Shown piece after piece: positions 1-5,174 of a stretch of 5,174 bases of DNA. A program made the position numbers and the translations under genes. This DNA comes from Chloroflexota bacterium (lineage in GTDB: Bacteria > Chloroflexota > Chloroflexia > QHBQ01 > JADMIH01): contig JADMIH010000232.1 in NCBI GenBank assembly GCA_015478675.1, positions 1-5,174 on the forward strand, read 5' to 3'. The stretch's first letter is position 1, and every line of letters starts with the position of its first letter. The notes below the pieces were generated by a model. The model did not search any database and was not told the origin of the DNA. It saw nothing but the letters and a program-made list of their open reading frames with translations.

Positions 1-30
1 GGGAGAGGGGGCTTGCTTGCTGGTGAGTAT

Positions 31-77
31 CAGGGGACACCCCTGCAACCCCGTCAGGGGATACTCCCCTGCACCCC
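31..77. repeat. Two tandem GC-rich hairpin units
   Basis: Two copies of a short inverted repeat lie in tandem: CAGGGG (31-36) pairs with CCCCTG (40-45), and CAGGGG (55-60) pairs with CCCCTG (66-71). Each is followed by a similar CA(A)CCCC tail, so the unit is also a direct repeat of about 24 nt. The inner arms (40-45 with 55-60) can pair as well, giving alternative folds. There is no T-run after either hairpin, so it is not a classical intrinsic terminator. It looks like an intergenic REP-like repeat, possibly lying behind a gene that ends left of the window. The repeat is seen directly; its role is not known. Confidence 0.6.
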
Positions 78-109
78 TACTCTGAACACTCACGCAGGGA
101 AAACTCAGC

Positions 110-139
110 TTGTCAGGCTTTAGTAGCGCATGGTACAAT
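110..139 (+). promoter_or_regulatory. Sigma-70-type promoter for the lipoprotein/TPR operon
   Basis: A -35 box TTGTCA (110-115; 5 of 6 matches to TTGACA) is separated by 18 nt from a -10 box TACAAT (134-139; 5 of 6 matches to TATAAT). Transcription would start near 146, leaving a leader of about 39 nt before the ATG at 185. No other plausible promoter is visible between the hairpin repeats and the gene. The overlapping junction of the two downstream genes suggests both are read from here. Confidence 0.55.
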
Positions 140-184
140 AACACGATATACTCTCTAATAGAACGGAGTTAAACCATCTCTAAT

Positions 185-1081
185 ATGCCTGAACTTACAC
201 GTCTGGGTGTATGCACGCGCCGGAAACTGACTGTTTTTACCGCCCTCGGTCTTCTCCTGCTCTTAGCGCTTACATCTACAGGCTGCTCACCTCAGAAGAT
301 GGCGCAGGCGGCTACTGCGACCGCCGGCGCCATTCCATCGCCCACCGTTGCTAACCCGCCGCCCGCGTCACCCACTTCTGCGGTAGTCCCCGGTGCTACC
401 TCTACCGTAACCACACCCCCGGCGGATGCAACGGCAGGCGCTACCGGCACACCAGGCACACCAGGCACACCCACCGTGCGCCCCACACCCAGCGGCACCC
501 CACCCAACCCGCTCGATGTTCTGAATGTCTTTACCTTCGTCAACCCATTGGACCTTACCCTTGTAAAGAGCGACGTATTACCTCTCAACGGCGACAGCGG
601 CCCGGGCCAGGCCTTCTACACAGTATCCACCGCCACCCAGCCGATCACTCAAGAGGAGCATAGCGCCTTGAGCGTGTTGACCTATGATCCCGTATACCGT
701 GAGTGGACCCCCACCTGGTCCTCTACGGAGATAACAGGCACAGCCAGCCCGCTCCCTCTATACTCTCAGCCGGGAGGTTATAACGGCGGCGACCTCGTGC
801 ATGTAGGCGCGCCTATTCTTGTACTGCGTACCACCGAACGTGCCGGGCACGCTCGCCTGGCTTTGTGGCGCTGGGACAAGCAGAAGCGCACAGGCGAACC
901 TCTAAAAATGGTGTCCGCAGGCGGGGGCGCTGAGCGCGACGCGGTTTTCGACGCGGACCTCGATGTCAACATGGCAGATTTGGATAACGACGGCGTGTAC
1001 GAAGTGGTCGCCGACAACCTGAAGGGCGTGCAAGTCTGGAAGTGGGACGGCAGCAAATTCGCCCTGCAGGGAGGGCGCTAA
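185..1081 (+). CDS. Secreted lipoprotein with Pro/Thr-rich stalk and FG-GAP/VCBS-like motif
   Basis: This 298-residue protein has a lipoprotein signal peptide: a basic n-region (R12, R13, K14), a hydrophobic core (about 17-29) and a lipobox-like TSTGC, with the lipidated cysteine probably C34. The mature protein would be about 265 residues and anchored outside the cytoplasmic membrane. Residues 40-109 form a Pro/Thr/Ala/Gly-rich linker including a GTP triplet repeat. The remainder has no catalytic motif I recognise. It has WRWD (228-231) and WKWDG (285-289) strands and an acidic loop ADLDNDGVYE (264-273; D265, D267, D269, E273) resembling the calcium loop of FG-GAP/VCBS repeats in beta-propeller proteins. 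The start is fixed on the 5' side by an in-frame TAA at 170-172. The only Shine-Dalgarno-like GGAG (165-168) is 16 nt from the ATG, which is unusually far. The gene overlaps the next by one base, so they are probably co-translated. A binding or scaffold role is inference. Confidence 0.85.
   Translation: MPELTRLGVCTRRKLTVFTALGLLLLLALTSTGCSPQKMAQAATATAGAIPSPTVANPPPASPTSAVVPGATSTVTTPPADATAGATGTPGTPGTPTVRPTPSGTPPNPLDVLNVFTFVNPLDLTLVKSDVLPLNGDSGPGQAFYTVSTATQPITQEEHSALSVLTYDPVYREWTPTWSSTEITGTASPLPLYSQPGGYNGGDLVHVGAPILVLRTTERAGHARLALWRWDKQKRTGEPLKMVSAGGGAERDAVFDADLDVNMADLDNDGVYEVVADNLKGVQVWKWDGSKFALQGGR
446..472 (+). repeat. Three 9-bp tandem repeats inside the lipoprotein gene
   Basis: GGCACACCA occurs at 446-454 and 455-463, followed by the variant GGCACACCC at 464-472. 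The repeat keeps the reading frame and encodes the GTP-GTP-GTP part of the low-complexity linker. Copy number could change by slippage without breaking the frame, so stalk length may vary between strains. Confidence 0.7.
1068..1075 (+). promoter_or_regulatory. Ribosome binding site that fixes the start of the TPR/S2P-like gene
   Basis: AGGGAGGG (1068-1075) lies inside the end of the lipoprotein gene. Its GGAGG core (1070-1074) sits 6 nt before the ATG at 1081, an ideal spacing. This favours 1081 over the in-frame ATG at 1042, which has no comparable site and would overlap the upstream gene by 40 bases. The stop and start share a base as TAATG, a typical arrangement for translational coupling. 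Confidence 0.8.
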
Positions 1082-4000
1082 TGTCTAATCGCAACGACAG
1101 ACCGCACGCTCCGAGTCCCGACCGCGCCCGCGATGCCCGCACACAACGTCCAGCAGCCACAATCCGTAACGCCGCGCTTCCGCAGAGCACGCCCCGGCGG
1201 GTCGGGACAATGCTACCTGCGAGCAGGAGAACAGCCGCCGCATTGCCCATTGATATACACAGAGCTTTTGCTGCCGCATCTCTGGCACTGCTGCTGCTCG
1301 TCTCTATCTTTGCGCCGCTCGCCCCCACCCCACCCGACCCTGCGCCTTTCCTCACGCCGAGGATAAATGGCGCCGGCTCGATACCAGGCACCTTGTCAGG
1401 CTCTGCCCTTGAGGAGACAATCTTCCCGTACCTGACAGTTATCGAGCGGAACCAGGGCAACCTTGCCTCTACGTGGCCCGATGCCAGCGACGTGCTTCAC
1501 TACGATCCTACCAGCCTGCGGGCGCGGTGGGCCGTACTAGGCCAGATGTATGCTTCAACAAGTGGCAGCCTCTCCACCAGGCTCAAAGACACCGGCCTGG
1601 AAGGCAACCCGTCCGAAGACAAGCTGCAAGGTTTAGAAAGCGCTTACAGCCAACAGTTGAACGACCCGACCGGTACCAATGCAGGCCGGGGCGAAAACGG
1701 CCTGGCCGCGATGGTGCTGCTCCGAGCGCTACTGAGGCCGCCGAGCGTCGCCCGTACCAACATGGAAAACAACGCCAGCCAGAGCCTCGCGGATACCGTA
1801 CTCAACCAACCGAGTGTGTGGCAGTTCGCCTACAACTGGGCGCTCTCCAACTTCATGCAAGGCAACTATGCTGCCGCCTATGAGGGTATGCGCGCAGTTT
1901 CCCAGAAAGCTGACGCCGATAACAACAAGCTTACTCCTTTCTGGGTGGGGCTGGCCGCGCTGCGGCTTGGTAACACACAAGAGGCTATACGCAACTTCAA
2001 TGTGGCTATCAATGCCCAGGTGCCTTCCGGGGCCACCTCCACCGTTGCGACGGAATATGAGAACGCCAGAACTCTATCGGAAGAAGCGCTTGGCGACGCT
2101 CAGTGGGCCGCAGGCATGCCCGGCCAAGCGTATCAAACTTACCTGAACCTTCTGCTGCTCAACATAGATAATCCTGGCCTTTATACCAAGTGGCTCAACC
2201 TGGGGTTGCAGCAGCATGGATACGAGAGCATGGTGGCGGATATGGAGTTATTGATACAGGCCAATGCCTCCATGCAGCAGCCGCGCCTGCACCACGACCG
2301 CGCCAGGCTCCTCAGCTTCCTCGGCAGGCAGTCAGAGGCAGACGCCGAATATCGTCAAGCTATCAGCCAGGGCGATAGCGATGCGGGTCTGCTAATCTCC
2401 TACGGCCAGTCCCTTGAAAGCCGCGGCGACCACAAGGGCGCTATCGAGCAGGCGCAGGAAGCGATACGCAAGCTGAATATGGACCCAGCCACATCCGATC
2501 TGTCGAGCGTGGCTGCTGCCGTCAGTACTACTACCACATCACTCGCCGACAGAGATGCAGCGCAACAGCTTCTCGACGCCAACTTGCTGCGTGCCCGTGC
2601 CTGGGGCAAGCAGGGGGACACGACAGCTGTAGCTTCCCTTACAGCAGGCTTTACTCAGAAAGCGGGGCAATTGCCTGCCGCCCAGGGTGGTATCCTTTAC
2701 CTCTATGCAGGCTACGCCGACGAAGCCGCAGGTATGCAGGACAAAGCGGCAGCCAGCTACAGCCGCGCATGGGACAAGTTGAAGAGCCAGGCACCGGGCA
2801 CTCCCGGCAGGGGCGCTGCGCTTGCTGGCCTGGCGCGCACTACCGCCCTATTGCAGGGCAAAAGCGCCAATGATGGCCTGGCTCTGCTGGCGAGCAACGG
2901 CTACGACCCTAAAGCCCTCAAGACCAGCGTCGCCACCGACCTTGATGCTCCCGACATTCTTTACCAGGCGTATCTTCTGCTTAAGGATGTGGGCCAGCCC
3001 GCCCAGGCAGCCGATGCGTTGCGTGTAGCTTCAATAACGCGGAATCTCCAGGATGCGCGTGCCTTCTCAGGCGTGGGCAGACCTATCTGGCAAGCCAACG
3101 GCACCCTGGTGCCCGCCTATCTTGCTCTGCAATCCTCAGATCAGGCCCGCACTGTGAACGGCACAGGCGATCCGTTGGCGCTGATGCGTTACAGACAGGC
3201 ATCACAACTCGACCCTGGCCTGGCAGCCGCCGCCAATAACCTGGGGGTGGCTTACGCTCAGGACGGAAAATCGAGCTTTGCGAGTAAGTACCTCAACGCG
3301 GCGGGCGTAAGTAGCGCTACTTACGCCCTGGGGAACCACAACCTGGCGGCTTTCTTCTACGAGCAGGGCCTCGGCAGCTTCTTCGCGGCGGAGAGCGCAC
3401 AGGGAGATGCCATCAAGAGTGTAGGCCCACAAAGCCTGCAATGGGGTTATAACCTGCGCTACGATGATAGAGGGCCGGTGCCATCCCCCGCAGCGCCCGC
3501 AGGTGACCTGCTCTCCAGGTTGCCCGCCGTGATAATATTGCTCTTGCTGTTGCTCCATACCCTCGTCGGTAACGACCGCTTGACGAACCGCATGGGGCTG
3601 GTGCCCACGCGGGGCGTGCTCGGTTGGCTGGCACAAAGGCTGGACAGCAAGGTGAAAACCTTCACGCCAGGGCTGGTAACGCCGCGTAGCGATATGACTG
3701 CCCTGGCGCTGGCGATAGTTATACCCTCAGTTGTGGGCATGTTCGGGCTGGCGTGGGGCGCGGCGCATGGTTCTCTCGCTGTGTGGCTGGTATTTCTACC
3801 TGTAGCCTTGCTTGCTGCGCTAATAGCCTTCGGGGGTAACGAGCTTGCTCAATATATAGCCGCCCGGCGCAGATACGGCGTGACTCTGCACCACATATGG
3901 CCGCTTGGCATTATGCTGGGGATATTGAGCATACCGCTCGGCTTCGTCTATGGCTGGCAAAACGTTACACGCGTGCAGCCTGCTCCCGAGGCGGGCGACG

Positions 4001-4437
4001 GCGCGACTGCACGGCGGGGTGTTACAGGACGCCAGCTGCGCACAGGCGAGGAACTCGACCTGGCTTATGAGGCGCAAATAGAAGCAGCAGCTGACCCCGA
4101 CTCGGACAGAGCAGCGACCCTCGCAGCGCCGCGTCCGACGAATATAACTCTGGGCGATACAGGTCTGCTAGGGTTGAGTCCGGCGGCGCGTATCCTTTTC
4201 GCGGGGCTGGCAACCAACCTGGTGATAGGCGCTCTCTTTGGGCTTGTCTATTGGCTCACTGGCTGGCCTTCTATGCGCCTGGCGATGTTCGCCTCAATGT
4301 TGGTGTTGGCCTTCACATCGGTCTCAGAGCCGCCCGCCGACGGCTGGACACTCTTCCGCCGCAACTCACCCCTCTGGCTCGGCATCTTCGTTCTGGCCGC
4401 GTTGATGGTGACGCTGATAGCCGTAGGGATAATCTAA
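1081..4437 (+). CDS. Large membrane-anchored TPR protein with C-terminal site-2-protease-like (M50) domain lacking the HExxH motif
   Basis: The 1118-residue product has a basic, Arg-rich N-terminus (1-60) and one membrane segment (about 62-80). A long soluble region (81-813) carries TPR-like helix pairs, clearest near 247-275, 286-315, 404-432, 437-470, 536-566 and 701-735. A multi-pass domain follows, with segments near 814-830, 872-892, 899-919, 941-959, 1036-1060, 1064-1081 and 1096-1117. By the positive-inside rule the TPR region should be extracytoplasmic. The C-terminal domain keeps the order of site-2 proteases: a membrane helix ending in NELAQ (920-924) where HELGH is expected, then AARRRYGV (927-934), a Pro-Leu-Gly turn (941-943), GLATN (1042-1046) in the place of GPxxN, and PPADG (1084-1088) in the place of the PxxxDG zinc-ligand motif. 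Both zinc-binding histidines are replaced (by N920 and Q924), while E921 and D1087 remain. Family membership is by motif order only; proteolysis is unlikely. A linker (963-1035) interrupts the domain. A scaffold or sensor role with the upstream lipoprotein is inference. Confidence 0.88.
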   Translation: MSNRNDRPHAPSPDRARDARTQRPAATIRNAALPQSTPRRVGTMLPASRRTAAALPIDIHRAFAAASLALLLLVSIFAPLAPTPPDPAPFLTPRINGAGSIPGTLSGSALEETIFPYLTVIERNQGNLASTWPDASDVLHYDPTSLRARWAVLGQMYASTSGSLSTRLKDTGLEGNPSEDKLQGLESAYSQQLNDPTGTNAGRGENGLAAMVLLRALLRPPSVARTNMENNASQSLADTVLNQPSVWQFAYNWALSNFMQGNYAAAYEGMRAVSQKADADNNKLTPFWVGLAALRLGNTQEAIRNFNVAINAQVPSGATSTVATEYENARTLSEEALGDAQWAAGMPGQAYQTYLNLLLLNIDNPGLYTKWLNLGLQQHGYESMVADMELLIQANASMQQPRLHHDRARLLSFLGRQSEADAEYRQAISQGDSDAGLLISYGQSLESRGDHKGAIEQAQEAIRKLNMDPATSDLSSVAAAVSTTTTSLADRDAAQQLLDANLLRARAWGKQGDTTAVASLTAGFTQKAGQLPAAQGGILYLYAGYADEAAGMQDKAAASYSRAWDKLKSQAPGTPGRGAALAGLARTTALLQGKSANDGLALLASNGYDPKALKTSVATDLDAPDILYQAYLLLKDVGQPAQAADALRVASITRNLQDARAFSGVGRPIWQANGTLVPAYLALQSSDQARTVNGTGDPLALMRYRQASQLDPGLAAAANNLGVAYAQDGKSSFASKYLNAAGVSSATYALGNHNLAAFFYEQGLGSFFAAESAQGDAIKSVGPQSLQWGYNLRYDDRGPVPSPAAPAGDLLSRLPAVIILLLLLLHTLVGNDRLTNRMGLVPTRGVLGWLAQRLDSKVKTFTPGLVTPRSDMTALALAIVIPSVVGMFGLAWGAAHGSLAVWLVFLPVALLAALIAFGGNELAQYIAARRRYGVTLHHIWPLGIMLGILSIPLGFVYGWQNVTRVQPAPEAGDGATARRGVTGRQLRTGEELDLAYEAQIEAAADPDSDRAATLAAPRPTNITLGDTGLLGLSPAARILFAGLATNLVIGALFGLVYWLTGWPSMRLAMFASMLVLAFTSVSEPPADGWTLFRRNSPLWLGIFVLAALMVTLIAVGII

Positions 4438-4454
4438 GCAGCAGGCTGGAGTTG

Positions 4455-4476
4455 TGTTATAATGGCAGAGTATAAT
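4455..4476 (+). promoter_or_regulatory. tRNA promoter region with two TATAAT boxes
   Basis: An extended -10 element TGTTATAAT (4455-4463) contains a perfect TATAAT at 4458-4463. A second perfect TATAAT lies at 4471-4476. The first would start transcription near 4470 (a leader of about 17 nt), the second near 4483 (about 4 nt before the tRNA). No good -35 is seen at 16-18 nt from either box, which the extended -10 of the first could compensate. The first box is therefore the better candidate. Confidence 0.55.
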
Positions 4477-4483
4477 CTGCCAT
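4462..4483. repeat. 8-bp perfect inverted repeat overlapping the tRNA promoter
   Basis: ATGGCAGA (4462-4469) and TCTGCCAT (4476-4483) are perfect reverse complements around a 6-nt loop. The repeat begins 24 nt after the stop codon of the large gene and ends 3 nt before the tRNA. It could be a weak 3' hairpin for the operon transcript, although no T-run follows, or a protein-binding site, since it encloses the second TATAAT. Confidence 0.5.
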
Positions 4484-4486
4484 CCC

Positions 4487-4560
4487 GCGCTCGTAGCTCA
4501 GTGGACCAGAGCATCTGACTTCGGATCAGAGGGTCGGGGGTTCGAATCCCTCCGGGCGCG
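4487..4560 (+). tRNA. tRNA-Arg, anticodon UCG
   Basis: A full cloverleaf can be drawn. The acceptor stem GCGCTCG (4487-4493) pairs with CGGGCGC (4553-4559) with one G-U pair. The D stem is GCTC (4496-4499) with GAGC (4509-4512), and G18-G19 are at 4503-4504. The anticodon stem TCTGA (4514-4518) with TCAGA (4526-4530) closes the 7-nt loop CTTCGGA, giving anticodon TCG (4521-4523), which reads CGA arginine codons. The T arm is GGGGG (4536-4540) with CCCTC (4548-4552) and loop TTCGAAT. The discriminator base is G (4560) and CCA is not encoded, so it must be added after transcription. The gene starts 49 nt after the large membrane-protein gene and has its own probable promoter. Confidence 0.96.
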
Positions 4561-4572
4561 CAAATAAAATAG

Positions 4573-4617
4573 GTATGAGAACGCTCCAAAGTATCATACT
4601 TTGGAGCGTTCTCATAC
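4573..4617 (+). terminator. 45-nt perfect palindrome behind the tRNA, probable terminator hairpin
   Basis: Two perfectly matching 22-nt arms (4573-4594 and 4596-4617) flank a single central base (C4595), so the transcript can form a stem of about 20 bp with a tiny loop. It begins 12 nt after the tRNA, where a terminator is expected. There is no T-run on the + strand after it (CGTCAACAG follows). On the other strand it is followed by CTATTTTATTT, so it may work better for minus-strand transcription or in both directions. Alternatives are a small mobile palindrome or a dyad binding site. Confidence 0.55.
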
Positions 4618-4739
4618 GTCAACAGTGTGATTTGTACCGTTTTAGCGTTGGTGCCGATACTGATTATACTACTTCTCTTTCTATGTAAAGAGGTCAAAAA
4701 GTGGGGTCCTCCATGTTACTCATGTGCTTCTGCTATCTT

Positions 4740-4776
4740 TAGTCTGTAGATGTATAGTCTGCTTCCTTCTAGACTG
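4740..4776. repeat. Short direct and inverted repeats upstream of the XRE pseudogene
   Basis: TAGTCTG occurs at 4740-4746 and again at 4755-4761, and the related inverted motif AGACT is at 4771-4775. AGTCT (4756-4760) and AGACT (4771-4775) form a 5-bp hairpin. The position just before an XRE regulator start would suit an operator for autoregulation, but the repeats are short and could be chance. The rest of 4618-4783 is AT-rich, with one possible -10 (TATACT, 4665-4670), no convincing -35 and no supported gene. Confidence 0.25.
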
Positions 4777-4783
4777 TGTACTC

Positions 4784-5012
4784 ATGAGGGATAAACTGCT
4801 TGCTCGTGACTTCGGTGCAGTGATTCGGCGCCTGCGTTATGCCGCTGGCATGTCACAGGAGAAATTTGCTTTACATATGTGGAGTGCACCGCACCTATAC
4901 GGGCCAGATAGAGCGCGGCGAGAAGACGGTCACGATTGAGACGGCCAGTAGGCTGGCTCATGCTCTTGGTTTATCCCTCTCCGATTTGTTCGCAAATCTA
5001 GGGGGGGGATAA
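4784..5012 (+). pseudogene. Frameshifted XRE-family helix-turn-helix regulator (HTH_3-like)
   Basis: Two adjoining frames together encode a 75-residue Cro/C1-type DNA-binding protein, the usual size of a minimal single-domain XRE regulator. The first frame (4784-4876) gives 31 residues from MRDKLL to the first HTH helix (MSQEKFALH). The second (4878-5012) continues with CGVHRTYTGQIERGEKTVTI and ends SLSDLFANLGGG. Removing one base near A4877 restores exactly the family's 8-residue spacing between QE and HRT in the helix-turn-helix (known family pattern: SQExLAxxxGxHRTYIxxIERGE). As it stands, the first frame runs to a TGA at 4937-4939 and loses the recognition helix. A usual Ile is also Thr in TYTGQ. 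The gene ends next to an 8-G run (5001-5008). No good Shine-Dalgarno precedes 4784; a GTG at 4724 is in frame but would add a hydrophobic, Cys-rich extension foreign to the family. A sequencing error could produce the same picture. Confidence 0.8.
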
Positions 5013-5024
5013 ACCAAGAGAAAG

Positions 5025-5165
5025 ATGCCTATAACCGAGGCTGAATATTATGTGATCCGCGCCGAACTTTTGAGAGGATCGAGTAGAAATAGTGACTCAC
5101 GTTATGCAACTGCGGCCAGTCTTGTGCCTGCATCATGCTCTAATGTGCGTAACTGTATAAGTTGA
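5025..5165 (+). CDS. Small hypothetical ORF, 46 codons
   Basis: An ATG 12 nt after the XRE pseudogene opens a 46-residue frame beginning MPITEAEYYVIRAELLRG and ending at TGA (5163-5165). The first part is amphipathic and acidic and looks protein-like. The second half (Ser, Cys and Arg rich) does not. A weak purine stretch (AAGAGAAAG) precedes the start. It could be a second gene of the XRE unit, the decayed start of a longer gene, or chance. I do not recognise it. Confidence 0.25.
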   Translation: MPITEAEYYVIRAELLRGSSRNSDSRYATAASLVPASCSNVRNCIS

Positions 5166-5174
5166 GTTAAGTTA

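Noticed and set aside
31..77. CRISPR array
   Set aside because: There are only two imperfect repeat units with no distinct spacers of uniform length, and no cas gene in the window.
1..123. Frame open from the window edge to TAG at 121-123, a possible end of an upstream gene
   Set aside because: It consists mostly of the hairpin repeat, its translation resembles no family I know, and it also covers the promoter -35 box. There is too little to call a gene.
1042..1080. Upstream in-frame ATG for the large gene
   Set aside because: It lacks a Shine-Dalgarno and would force a 40-base overlap. The ATG at 1081 has a strong GGAGG at ideal spacing and a TAATG junction.
966..1460. Minus-strand open frame of 164 codons across the operon junction
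   Set aside because: It is antisense to two well-supported overlapping genes, low in recognisable features and rich in Arg/Ala/Ser as expected of a shadow frame.
3202..3636. Minus-strand open frame of 144 codons
   Set aside because: It lies wholly inside the large TPR/S2P-like gene, has no domain I recognise and no convincing start context. It is explained by high GC in the opposite frame.
4434..4697. Minus-strand ORF of 87 codons containing GGIRTPDPLIRS
   Set aside because: This peptide is the known artefact of translating the antisense strand of a tRNA gene. It overlaps the tRNA-Arg and the palindrome, so it is not a real gene.
4784..5012. Programmed +1 frameshift in the XRE gene
   Set aside because: No slippery codon, in-frame stop at the shift or stimulatory structure is visible at TTA-CAT-ATG, and small XRE regulators are not known to need one. 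A mutation or read error is simpler.

Overview
The window suggests a bacterial chromosome with fairly high GC in the coding part. The gene style is a Pro/Thr-linker lipoprotein followed by a very large membrane-anchored TPR protein with a site-2-protease-like tail, and the tRNA promoter has a TGTTATAAT box. This fits a Chloroflexota-type (for example Ktedonobacteria-like) organism, but the taxonomic call is inference only.

Layout. Positions 1-184 are non-coding and carry two tandem GC-rich hairpins and then a good sigma-70-type promoter (TTGTCA, 18 nt, TACAAT). Positions 185-4437 are a tight two-gene operon. The first gene (185-1081) encodes a secreted lipoprotein with a low-complexity stalk and a C-terminal FG-GAP/VCBS-like calcium-loop motif. 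The second (1081-4437, joined by a TAATG stop/start overlap) encodes a 1118-residue protein: an N-terminal membrane anchor, about 730 residues of probably extracytoplasmic TPR-like helical repeats, and a multi-pass C-terminal domain. That last domain follows the site-2 protease (peptidase M50) pattern, but its HExxH motif has become NELAQ. It therefore looks like a pseudoprotease. Both products should face the outside of the cytoplasmic membrane, so they may form one envelope complex.

Positions 4438-4617 hold a tRNA-Arg(UCG) gene with its own extended -10 promoter, an 8-bp inverted repeat overlapping the promoter region, and a perfect 45-nt palindrome just downstream that probably ends transcription. 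Positions 4618-5174 are visibly more AT-rich. They hold a small XRE-family helix-turn-helix regulator gene broken by a single inserted base, followed by a doubtful 46-codon ORF. This part reads like a decayed accessory segment next to a tRNA gene.

The most interesting item is the fusion of a large TPR ectodomain to an apparently inactive site-2 protease fold, encoded together with a lipoprotein.
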